Assembly (NCBI GenBank): GCA_022818135.1 | Contig: JAFMSR010000001.1 | Location: 1,395,921-1,459,920, forward strand | Direction: 5' to 3' | DNA length: 64,000 bases | DNA from: Saxidomus purpurata | Lineage: Eukaryota; Mollusca; Bivalvia; Venerida; Veneridae | Notes under the pieces: generated by a model | Databases searched by the model: none | What the model saw: only the letters and a program-made list of their open reading frames with translations | Told to the model about the DNA's origin: nothing | Shown here: positions 55,831 to 64,000 of the stretch, piece after piece | How the letters are laid out: each line of letters begins with the position of its first letter | Numbering within the stretch: the first letter of the stretch is position 1 | Translations under genes and position numbers: made by a program

Positions 55831-56804
55831 TTAATGTCACGGCCTACATCAATAGAGGTCGATTTGATAAATATGACTGATACAACTTTAGAGCAAGGTC
55901 ACCATTTAAAGTAATTAAAGTAATTGTAGCTTCCAAAGCCACACACAAAGTGTTCCTATACATGCGATTAATTAATTAACTCTTACAAGACCGAGCAAAG
56001 ATGGCTGATTAATAAACTTAGCACAAGAATATTTCATAAAATATACAGGTTCAAAGTGTTATATAAAGAGTATCAGATTGTGTCAAATTATCCGTAACGT
56101 ATCTGTTAACACTGGATATAATCAAAATTTTGCTAGGTCGCCTTTACAAAAAGGTTGATTAAAAACAATTAAATAAGGTCATAGAGTACGGACAGTTTGA
56201 ATATAAAGTAAAGGTTTCAACAAGAATATAATAGGACACGACCCGTGGATCTATGGCAGTTATATAACGAGCTTTGTGAAAAGTCCATCATGCGTACGTT
56301 GCCAATTGGCTTAAAACATCCGGGTAAATTTTTTAGATCAGACATCTTGCATGAAATCACTTTATGCATCTTTTAACGAAAATCTGTCACGTGACTTGGG
56401 CTTAGTCAGCAAAATTATGGCGGTGAAACTAGTACGATTGTTGCTTTCTTGAGATGATCAGGTTAAGAATGCTGTAGCACCTAATGTGCACTATCAGGGT
56501 TATTTGCACAAGGTTTTATTCCACGGGTAGTACACACGAATAAAATAATAAACTATGAAACTGGCGATGAACATTTATAAATAAGGAAAACTTAGTGTTT
56601 AGAGGATATCGGACATTTTGGTGAGCATCAAAAAAGGTCTTTTTCTTTTCAACACGCTTAATACATCATAACTTTGCAAGTGAGGTGCAATCATAAAGTA
56701 TCACAAAGCTTTCGCAATCTCAGCTTCTTCACTTAAGTAACATTCACAATATAAAGCTTAAAAAAACAACACCATTTATGAAATATCTACTACACAGCTC
56801 TTAC
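55831..56804. other. Gene-free stretch
   Basis: Lies downstream of the candidate minus-strand first exon. I looked for a second exon on the minus strand and saw none with an open frame between plausible splice sites. Confidence 0.5.
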
Positions 56805-56890
56805 CTTTCCATCTCATTCTACATCCCATTTAGGATGTCCCGGAAGTCCGCCGTGCTGGGCGCGCATGCTCCGGCGGCCATTTTGAAAGC
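56805..56890 (-). other. Candidate first exon and promoter, minus strand
   Basis: An unusually GC- and CpG-rich patch in AT-rich DNA. It has an ETS-type CCGGAAGT (56840-56847) and a YY1-type site read AAAATGGCCGCC on the minus strand around 56875-56885. YY1 sites often overlap transcription and translation starts of TATA-less genes. On the minus strand ATG at 56881 opens a 20-codon frame (MAAGACAPSTADFRDILNGM) ending in TAG at 56819, followed by GATGGAAAG and a donor GTAAGAG. This fits a 5' UTR exon with a short upstream ORF, or a non-coding RNA start. Downstream exons were not found. Confidence 0.42.
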
Positions 56891-58454
56891 ATCTAACTGT
56901 CGTCTGATGTACCACGAATGAACTGATATAGACACCGTTCTTAAGACACAACAACACACTTTCCAATATAGTGTCAAGTCTTATGTCAACACATCACACA
57001 TTTATGCCAAAAACTTTAAACGATATACAAGAATTTCCATGTTCTATCTCAACTGTACCTTGTCAAAAAATACCGGCCGAGCTCTTTGATGACTAGCGTC
57101 TAAAAACAGAGTCTCTGCAACTCGGTTCCGCATAGAAAATGAGACAAATATTGATCTGTTGCTGAGTGATTTAACGGAGCATCACAGACCACACTGCTAT
57201 AGAAATTCCATACTTTCCGATGAAACATCGTCAGTTTACTTAAAGCGATGTATACCAATTGGGATATTGAATTTATATAACGTCGTAATATTGTTGAATA
57301 CTTTTATTCTTTAGAATTGTCGTCTGTAAAATAGGCTTGTACATAGAGGCATCGTACACATGAAGTATATATTATAGTGGACCGTGTTTGGATAAAATTA
57401 CTGTGCATTAAACATGCATGGCAGCCATCAAGCCGTCCTGAACGCGGCATAAAATAAAAATATTCTTTTCGTTTCACCACTTCTGTATTCTTTTGTAATT
57501 ATACAGTGCTCAGTAAATGTGAGCGTAACATGCAAAATGCATATAATTCTTGCACTTTCAAGTTATAGATTTTTCATGATGCATGTTTTATCGTTTGCAT
57601 ATTAGGAACTACAGTTTTAAGATGCAACAGATGTCGGCTGCTAGTCTAGATGTTTGACGTCATCAATTTTTCGTAGAACGAGTTTAATGAAACATCAAAC
57701 TAGCATCTGGTCGTGCCTTCACTGTGTCTTGCTCTAGATTACTGAATTCAGGACCGTCAAATCAAACTATCGATTTGCATTTTGAAAAGTTTGACTATTT
57801 CTGAAATGCATTTGTTGTTGATACATGTATTATGTCAATTTAGGATTTCCTGTATGTCATTGATACCGTGTAGGAGTGGCCACTTCGCGCCGGTATTTAT
57901 AAAAATCTAGATATCAAATACAATTGAAAACCTCTTATTATATACATTTTGTATATATATTTTAGAACGACTGAACCAAAATGTACGTCTGCAGTATACC
58001 TTCTTTCTCTTCGCGTACACCGGTCTATATAGTCATTCCGGTAACAACAATGAAGGTTAACCAAAGAAACCGATAATTATGCGCTTATGAAAAAGTTGTG
58101 GCTAAGAGAAAAGTCATTATACGTACATTACAAAATCTTTAGTCTACCTCAAAACCTTATATTATAACAAACGATTTCTGCATGATTCTCAAAAACGGGA
58201 ACAATATCTATAAAAAAAGCAATTCATTACTCTAGGAATGCTGAAAAATGCCTTTTGAAAAGTTTGACTATTTCTGAAACAAAGCTGAAACAACGCACGG
58301 AATATATTCCTCAAACTGTTTTAATAAACAAAAAAAATGTAAAAATACTTTATGATTGCTCCTCAATTTTCAATTTGCTGACATAAGACATGACACTATA
58401 TTTGGAAAGTTTTAAGTGTTTATGTTTAGTATAAAAAAAGTTCGGTATGCTTCG

Positions 58455-58538
58455 GACGTCACTACTTATTTGTGATGTCACGACGTCAAGACGCTATTGT
58501 TTCCTGTGAACGGCGTTGTTACTGTAGGAGCTACGTCA
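58455..58538. promoter_or_regulatory. Cluster of CRE/ATF-like ACGTCA motifs
   Basis: Four related sites within 84 bases: GACGTCAC at 58455, TGATGTCA at 58473 running straight into CGACGTCA at 58481, and ACGTCA at 58533. The core ACGTCA is the CREB/ATF half site. The cluster lies about 90-175 bases upstream of the TATA box, a normal place for proximal promoter elements. CREB-family control of the SAM gene is inferred. Confidence 0.4.
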
Positions 58539-58628
58539 AACGAAAACGACTTACATTCGCATTAAATTTGGCAGTTGTTATTTTTGCTATTATTTTGGTA
58601 CTTAGCATTTTAAAGAGCTTGAAATTGG

Positions 58629-58636
58629 TATATAAA
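58629..58636 (+). promoter_or_regulatory. TATA box of the SAM gene
   Basis: TATATAAA lies 69 bases upstream of the ATG. Transcription would then start near 58660, giving a short 5' UTR of about 45 bases. The position fits a TATA-driven promoter; no transcript evidence is available. Confidence 0.55.
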
Positions 58637-58704
58637 GAGAAGGATTAACACACCATTGAAGCTGCTTCACCATCAGAAGTACTGTCAAAATATTCGATAA
58701 AAAC

Positions 58705-58833
58705 ATGAATAATAACGGACCCAGTCGTTATGTTCTAAATACAGACGAGAGTTGTGGGGTTCCTATGTGTATTTACTGGAGCACAGATCAAATTGCAGAC
58801 TGGATATGTGAGATAGGATATCCCCAATATAGA
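58705..58833 (+). CDS. SAMD15: SAM gene coding exon 1
   Basis: Forty-three codons starting at an ATG (context AAAACATGA) and ending Q-Y-R directly before the donor GTAAGA at 58834. It holds a 28-residue leader without signal peptide or membrane segment, then SAM helix 1 with conserved W29 and the DW/GYPQY positions. If the intron is not removed the frame stays open to a TAG at 59047 and adds unrelated residues, so the spliced form is preferred: the next exon continues the SAM domain exactly. Confidence 0.85.
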
Positions 58834-61800
58834 GTAAGAACCTTATATTTGGTCAACGCGGTCTTTAATATTCAGTGTGTAAAGCCTAAAATAAAACAAC
58901 TTGATTTCTGCATCGGTAGTCATCGGTATTATTTTTGCATTTCTAAACGCGACTGCAGCAACAATTACAGAGTCAGGGCAGTGGTGTCCTCAGGCAAGGT
59001 ACAAATATGTCCACGTTGCATCTGTCTCTTCGAGGTTTATTCCATCTAGAGTGAGTCTCGAGAGCGATTAATCTAAGTTCGAGGTTTTTTCCATATAGAG
59101 TGAGTCTCGAGGGCGATTAATCTAAGTTCGAGGTTTATTCCATCTAGCGTGAGTCTCGGGAGAGATTAATCTAAGTTGTTAAAATTTGTTATGCAATCAT
59201 CGAGAATAAATCAATTAGTATCAATAAATAAGCAACAGCTAAGATTTGAAACACAAATAATTATAATGTATTCATTGTGTTACGCTTTACAAAAAAGACT
59301 GTTCTTATCAAGTTCAGTGAAAAGGGTAATCTTTAATATTTTTCTCGTATATGAAATGAAATGTATTGGATATATATACATTCCGTGTGTTGTGTCAGGA
59401 ATTGTTTCAGCTTTGTTGTAGGAATTTATTCAATGCTTAGTTTCAGCAACTTGTTGAATGCTCTCTTTTCACAGTTTTGGTAATTCTATTTGAGGAATAT
59501 ATTCTGTTCCCTTTTTTAGGAAAATATTCCGTTATCTTTCTCAGAGATATGTTCCGTTCTCTTTTTCACGAATATATTCCGTTCTCTTTTTCAGGAATTT
59601 GTTCAGTTCTCTTTTTCAGGAATATATGTCCTGCTCAGTTTCATTTTTTTTCATTAATTTTATTCTTTTCCTTGTTTCAGGTATGTATGGAAAGGAATTT
59701 CATAACGGGACGACATCTTATTTGCCTCGATTCATCTACACTTCCTGATATTGGGATAACAGACTTTGAACATATAACGGTTTGTTTTTAATTTAACTCG
59801 TCATCAAATGCATGATGTTTTCAGTTTGTTTGAATTGTCCAATGTTTTAAAGACAAATGTCTGGAGTACGCGGATTTATTTTCTAACGTCCGGCAGTATC
59901 CCCAAGAAACTTTGATCCATTGTTTACACCCCTGTCCTGCACCTGAACATAGAACTTGTTTCTTTGTACAAATAAGAAATACGACTTACAAAGGTAGATA
60001 TGTAATTCCCAATCCCTAAAACCCAACAAGTGAAAGACTTACAGAGGTAGGTAGGTAATTCCCAATCCTTAAAACCCAACAAGTGAAAGACTTACAGAGG
60101 TAGGTAGGTAATTCCCAATCCCTAAAACCCAACAAGTGAAAGACTTACAGAGATAGATAGGTAATTCCCAATCCCTAAAACCCAACAAGTGAAAGACTTA
60201 CAGAGGTAGATAGGTAATTCCCAATCCCTAAAACCCAACAAGTGAAAGACTTACAGAGGTAGATAGGTAATTCCCAATCCTTAAAACCCAACAAGTGAAA
60301 GACTTACAGAGGTAGATAGGTAATTCCCAATCCTTAAAACCCAACAAGTGAAAGACTTACAGAGGTAGATAGGAAAAACCCAGTCACTAAACATCAGACA
60401 GTAAATGACTTACAAAGGTAGATATGTAATAACCAATCCCCAAACATCAGACAGTAAATGACTTACAAAGGTAGATTGGTAATACCCAATGCCCAAACTT
60501 CAGACAGTCAATGACTTACAGAGGTAGATATGTAATACCCAATCCCCAAACATCAGACAGTCGATGACTTACAGAGTTAGATAGGTAATACCCAATCCCC
60601 TAACATCAGACAGTCAATGACTTACAGAGTTAGATAGGTAATACCCAATCCCCTAACATCAGACAGTCAATGACTTACAAAGGTAGATATGTAATACCCA
60701 ATCCCCAAACATCAGACAGTCAATGACTAACAAAGGTAGATAGGTAATACCCAATCCCCAAACATCAGACAGTCATTGACTTACAAAGGTAGAAAGGTAA
60801 TACCCAATCCCCTAACATCAGACAGTCAATGACTAACAAAGGTAGATTGGTAATACCCAATCCCCAAACATCAGTCATCAATGACTTACACAGGTAGATA
60901 TGTAATACCCAATCCCCAAACATCAGACAGTCAATGATTTACACAGGTAGATATGTAATACCCAATCCCCTAACATCAGACAGTCAATGACTTACAGAGG
61001 TAGATAGGTAATACCCAATCCCCTAACATCAGACAGTCAATGACTTACAAAGGTAGATAGGTTATACCCAATCCCCAAACATCAGGCAGTCAATGACTTA
61101 CAAAAGTAGATATGTAATACCCAATCCCCAAACATCAGACAGTCAATGACTTACAAAGGTAGATAGATAATACCCAATACCCAAACACCAGACAGTCAAT
61201 GACTTACAAAGGTAGATAGGTAATACCCAATACCCAAACATCAGACAGTCAATGACTTACAAAGGTAGATAGGTAATACCCAATCCCCAAACACCAGACA
61301 GTCAATGACTTACAAAGGTAGATATGTAATACCCAATCCCAAGACATCAGACAGTCAGTGACTTACAAAGGTAGATAGGTAATACCCAATTCCCAAACAC
61401 CAAACAGTCAATGACTTACAAAGGTAGATAGGTAATACCCAATCCCCAAACACCAGACAGTCAATGACTTACAAAGGTAGATAGATTATACCCATGCAAT
61501 CCCCAAACATCAGACAGTCAATGACTTACAAAGGTAGATAGGTAATACCCAATCCCCAAACATCAGACAGTAAATGACTTACAAAGGTAGATAGGTAATA
61601 TCCAATCCCCAACATTCAATGACTTACGACAGATGAAATGTAAAAGATCAGCTGTGTATAAATATCCTCAATCCAATTTGAATGGATACGGGTATGGAGG
61701 TCAAACCTTAGACCTACGTCTAGAGACATAACACCTAGTTTTAAGTCAGTCGATTTCAAACGGTTCGGAATTTCATGAGAATTACATGGGATTTCATACA

Positions 61801-63863
61801 GAATTTTTTAGCGCAGAAAAATTCTTCTGTATGAATATTTTAAACCAAGAAGCAGAAATTCTTCGAAACAAGTACACGTTTTACTTTGCAATCGATGAAG
61901 ACACATTCTCTAATAACATTTCAAACCGCCCACACTTTCATTCAGTATTGTTTTGCCAATTAATTTTTCTCGGTTTAAGCAGCCGGAGCCGTTATTACAG
62001 CATGTTATTCAAAACCGTTTCGAATGAAATCCCAATAGATTATCATTTAGTGCAAATTTAAACTGGATGTAAACAATCAATCAAGGAACTCCGCAGAGGT
62101 TTTCGTAACAATACATGTGTTATGGCTATAAACGCATACACACTATCATGGAAACCGCAAATGCCCCTATAGTCTCGTTAGAATTTAACAGTTGCCTTAT
62201 CACCCTCGGTACAGTGTGACTGCCATTCGGTACGGACAGATATACATCTAAAATATGACGTTTAGATGTTAAAGTTCAATTGGCCGCACATCTAGAATGG
62301 TCTGGTAAGAACACAAACGAAAAGCCAGAAACAGAACAGCTAACAGACAAACACAGGACTGGAAACGCATAAGTAATTTGTGGGGAGCTGAAAGATACCG
62401 GTATTACCACCATTAGTACCCACAACAGAACATGTTCTAGTGTCGAAAAAGCTACAAGTATTGGTGTGCCGAAAGGTATTCCGGCCTTCTCAATGCCAGT
62501 ATACTATGATACTAAGTAACTGCTCAGTCGAATGTCACCTCACAATGCATGATTCCTTTGTAGAAAAGTTCATTTCGTAAGAAAACCAACGCCTGTACTT
62601 TGTGGAGCACAGTTTTATCTAGTGTCGATGAATAAAACAGGAGAAACCCACTTACATAGCAAAGTGTTTCCATATGATGGTCTCCACATCCCCGTTTTGT
62701 ATTATTGCATGACTATAATTATATTCGAATTCACTGCAACAGCAGAGTGAAGCTTCATCGATGTTATTCGTATGGTATTTTAAGAGTACATTTGTATAAA
62801 CACTACGAACTGGTACTTGCTTGTATTTGAAAGGAAAGAGGGACATAAATGCTGGATACGTACAGAAACAGTCCTTACCGAGTTACCCAATACATGGCTT
62901 GTCCATATATCAACAATATATAAATAAACGACAACCAGAGTTGTTTAAACAGTTTCTTAAGATGAGAAATGTGAGAATGCCACCATTTCAGGAAAAAGAC
63001 CATTAATTACTATGTGATACCACTGAATTCAACTTATTACTTTTTTTGTATTTTGTTGTACGTTTACTTCGACCTAATTGTGGGTGCGTGCACAGTGCTT
63101 CCGGTGTATACTTTTATACTATGTTCCCATTTGTTGACACAGTGTACTCGACTCTGATGATATCTATTACTTTAAGTACTAAATGGTTATCTACTGATTG
63201 TCTATTTCCGCATATTCGTCTTTTGATTATTTCAGCCAATCAGACGCGTCCGACTGTCTCATATATACATTGTTGCCCAGCTATGTCCCATACACGGGTC
63301 GTACCGCATATATACCTGGCCCGCGGGTGGTGGCCCTAATAAGCACGATTACAAACTATATCCCATACCAAGAATCTAGGCTCATGCTTGACTTTTTATC
63401 GTGAAACTTAGTTTTGATATGCTGTATTTTAATACACCAGCGCACACTGTCAAATAATAGCTCAAATCAAACATCAATAGAATGACGACGACAGCAACAA
63501 CAATAATAACTTTTTTCCTTATGTCAGTATTTTAATAAAATTGTAACAGAAACCGTGATATTCTGCATATCAATATGAAATCAGATTAAAGGATTTATTG
63601 CATAAAATCCTAATTGTACAATATTACCACCGACTTGTGTATTATATATAATAAAAAATATTTCGAAATATTTTTGCTCATTACAGGATATAGCGGGAAA
63701 GGTACGTGCTCTTATAGGACTGGATCACATCATCAAGGATATGAATTTAGCCATGTATAACCCAATGATAGCGTACTTAGAGATGAAACGGCGCACGGGA
63801 CATACAACAGAAAATACCCATTACCTGGCATTCATCCACAAGCATAAAAGATGGTACAAATGA
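58705..63863 (+). CDS. SAMD15: SAM-domain protein, SAMD15-like, three exons
   Basis: Coding exons are 58705-58833, 59681-59779 and 63687-63863, all joined in phase 0, giving 134 residues. Residues about 29-105 form a SAM domain: exon 1 supplies the first helix (WSTDQIADWICEIGYPQYR), exon 2 the core (NFITGRHLI, then LPDIGITDFEHIT), exon 3 the last helices (DIAGKVRALIGLDHI) and a basic tail ending in HKHKRWYK. The order NFI(S/T)GR-LI, GIT-F, then a LE-K--TGH stretch is the pattern I know from the C-terminal SAM region of SAMD15; human SAMD15 is far longer, so this would be a short form. SAM domains mediate protein-protein association; the partner here is unknown. Introns are GT-AG: donors GTAAGA (good) and GTTTGT (weak), acceptors TTGTTTCAG and CATTACAG. 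The ATG is the first after the TATA box. The SAM fold is near certain; the orthology is inferred. Confidence 0.86.
58930..59215 (+). repeat. SINE copy in SAM intron 1, with 49-bp triplication
   Basis: The block GTGAGTCTCGAGAGCGATTA followed by ATCTAAGTT, then TTGTTAAAATTTGTTATGCA, matches the SINE at 41.9-42.1 kb (GTGAGTCTCGAGAGCGATCA, AAGTTGTAAGAACTTGTTGC). Upstream GTGTCCTCAGGCAAGGTAC is typical of the body of tRNA-derived mollusc SINEs (from memory). Within it a 49-bp unit beginning CGAGGTTTATTCCATCTAG starts at 59031, 59080 and 59129 and ends at 59177: three copies in exact 49-base steps. The normal single-copy segment has apparently been amplified in place. The 5' limit is approximate. 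Confidence 0.6.
59493..59642 (+). repeat. 25-bp pyrimidine-rich tandem array before exon 2
   Basis: About six copies of AGGAATATATTCCGTTCTCT followed by TTTTC, starting at 59493, 59518, 59543, 59568, 59593 and 59618. Each carries a pyrimidine run followed by CAG or a variant, so it looks like a 3' splice site. The array ends about 40 bases before the true acceptor of exon 2 at 59680. Confidence 0.75.
59681..59779 (+). CDS. SAMD15: SAM gene coding exon 2
   Basis: Thirty-three codons after the acceptor CCTTGTTTCAG, encoding the central SAM helices: VCMERNFITGRHLI followed by LPDIGITDFEHIT. The exon ends before GTTTGT at 59780. That donor is weak, but the frame hits TAA 11 bases later and exon 3 continues the domain in the same phase, so the junction is well supported by homology. 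Confidence 0.85.
59983..61626 (+). repeat. 53-bp minisatellite in SAM intron 2
   Basis: About 31 head-to-tail copies of a 53-base unit, GACTTACAAAGGTAGATAGG followed by TAATACCCAATCC. There are two subtypes. From 59983 to about 60370 the unit ends ACCCAACAAGTGAAA; from about 60390 to 61626 it ends CATCAGACAGTCAAT. The change happens in a single transitional unit near 60354-60410. Copies differ at a few positions each. The antisense strand of every unit contains GTAAGTC, a 5' splice-site consensus. No coding function is indicated. Confidence 0.92.
61786..62061 (+). CDS. Unrecognised ORF inside SAM intron 2
   Basis: ATG-started frame of 91 codons, open for about 22 further codons upstream, located just after the 53-bp array. 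Composition is plausible (NILNQEAEILRNKYTFYFAI) but I recognise no domain. It is in the same orientation as the SAM gene and could be an unspliced fragment, a decayed exon or chance. Confidence 0.15.
   Translation: MGFHTEFFSAEKFFCMNILNQEAEILRNKYTFYFAIDEDTFSNNISNRPHFHSVLFCQLIFLGLSSRSRYYSMLFKTVSNEIPIDYHLVQI
62656..62733 (-). CDS. Possible antisense coding exon within SAM intron 2
   Basis: On the minus strand a good acceptor (CTTCACTCTGCTGTTGCAG) and a consensus donor (GTAAGTGG, + 62650-62655) bound 78 bases. One frame is open throughout (1 base, 25 codons, 2 bases) and reads EFEYNYSHAIIQNG then DVETIIWKHFA, continuing open upstream to 62846. The other two frames contain stops. I do not recognise the protein. 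It would belong to a gene transcribed against the SAM gene, with other exons outside what I can identify; it may be chance. Confidence 0.25.
63230..63330 (+). promoter_or_regulatory. CCAAT-box-containing GC-richer patch
   Basis: TTCAGCCAATCAGACGCGTC is a textbook NF-Y/CCAAT sequence. It is followed 20 bases later by CATATATACA, a TATA-like word, and by a GC-richer stretch (GGCCCGCGGGTGG). It could be an internal promoter ahead of the last SAM exon or part of a mobile element. Sequence match only. Confidence 0.25.
63687..63863 (+). CDS. SAMD15: SAM gene last coding exon
   Basis: Fifty-eight codons plus TGA after the acceptor TTTTTGCTCATTACAG. It starts DIAGKVRALIGLDHI, the final SAM helix, and continues with NPMIAYLEMKRRTGHT, which matches the post-SAM segment of SAMD15 proteins. 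The tail is basic and aromatic (HKHKRWYK). The frame is too short for routine ORF lists and is recognised by homology and splicing. Confidence 0.85.
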   Translation, partial: DIAGKVRALIGLDHIIKDMNLAMYNPMIAYLEMKRRTGHTTENTHYLAFIHKHKRWYK

Positions 63864-63962
63864 TTGATATCAGAATGTATCTAAAATTAGACCAGTGGTT
63901 AAATATGGATATAACATTTTTATTTATTGTCTAAGCGAAAACTATAGGCACCTGACGCTTAT

Positions 63963-63968
63963 AATAAA
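63963..63968 (+). terminator. Poly(A) signal of the SAM gene
   Basis: AATAAA lies 100 bases after the TGA stop, in an AT-rich stretch, and is followed by a T/G-containing run near the window end. It fits a short 3' UTR of about 120 bases. Since AATAAA is common in AT-rich DNA, its position relative to the stop is the main support. Confidence 0.55.
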
Positions 63969-64000
63969 TAATTGCATATATATGTACATGTAATAATAAT

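Noticed and set aside
59983..61626. CRISPR-like array
   Set aside because: The repeat has no unique spacers: the whole 53-base unit repeats. The context is a eukaryotic intron.

Overview
This window looks like nuclear DNA of an animal, most likely a marine lophotrochozoan such as a bivalve mollusc. It is AT-rich. It has no dense set of long reading frames, and almost all open frames on either strand are short and unrelated. It carries tRNA-derived SINE fragments, small terminal-inverted-repeat elements, fold-back palindromes and minisatellites. The one gene I can defend has GT-AG introns, a TATA box and a poly(A) signal. The bivalve assignment is inference from the style of the repeats; metazoan is firmer. 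There is no prokaryotic operon, CRISPR array or phage.

Only one protein-coding gene is well supported, at the right end on the + strand (58705-63863). It is a three-exon gene for a 134-residue protein that is essentially one SAM (sterile alpha motif) domain, closest in my judgement to SAMD15. All three exons join in phase 0. A TATA box lies 69 bases upstream of the ATG, a cluster of CRE/ATF-like ACGTCA motifs lies further upstream, and AATAAA follows the stop by about 100 bases. Its introns are full of repeats: a SINE with a 49-bp triplication and a 25-bp pyrimidine-rich array in intron 1, and a 53-bp minisatellite of about 31 copies in intron 2. On the opposite strand there is a possible promoter and first exon at about 56.8-56.9 kb and a possible coding exon inside intron 2 (62656-62733). 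Both are weaker calls.

The rest, about 1-56.8 kb, is gene-poor. Its structure comes from mobile elements and repeats: a SINE at 17.9-18.1 kb and a second SINE family at 41.9-42.1 kb (same family as the one in intron 1); TA-flanked CAGT...ACTG elements at 31.0 and 50.8-51.4 kb; a 28-bp-TIR element at 21.8-22.0 kb; a roughly 1-kb repeat present twice (27.6-28.7 and 31.9-32.9 kb), one copy with an intact 151-bp palindrome and one with half of it lost; fold-backs at 25.2 and 33.0 kb; and a 71-bp minisatellite of about 31 copies at 53.4-55.6 kb. Smaller tandem arrays are at 14.7, 22.4, 24.9, 47.7 and 49.8 kb. I found no previously undescribed multi-gene system. The most interesting points are splice-site-like repeats inside the SAM gene introns, the structured minisatellites and the paired copies of the 1-kb element.
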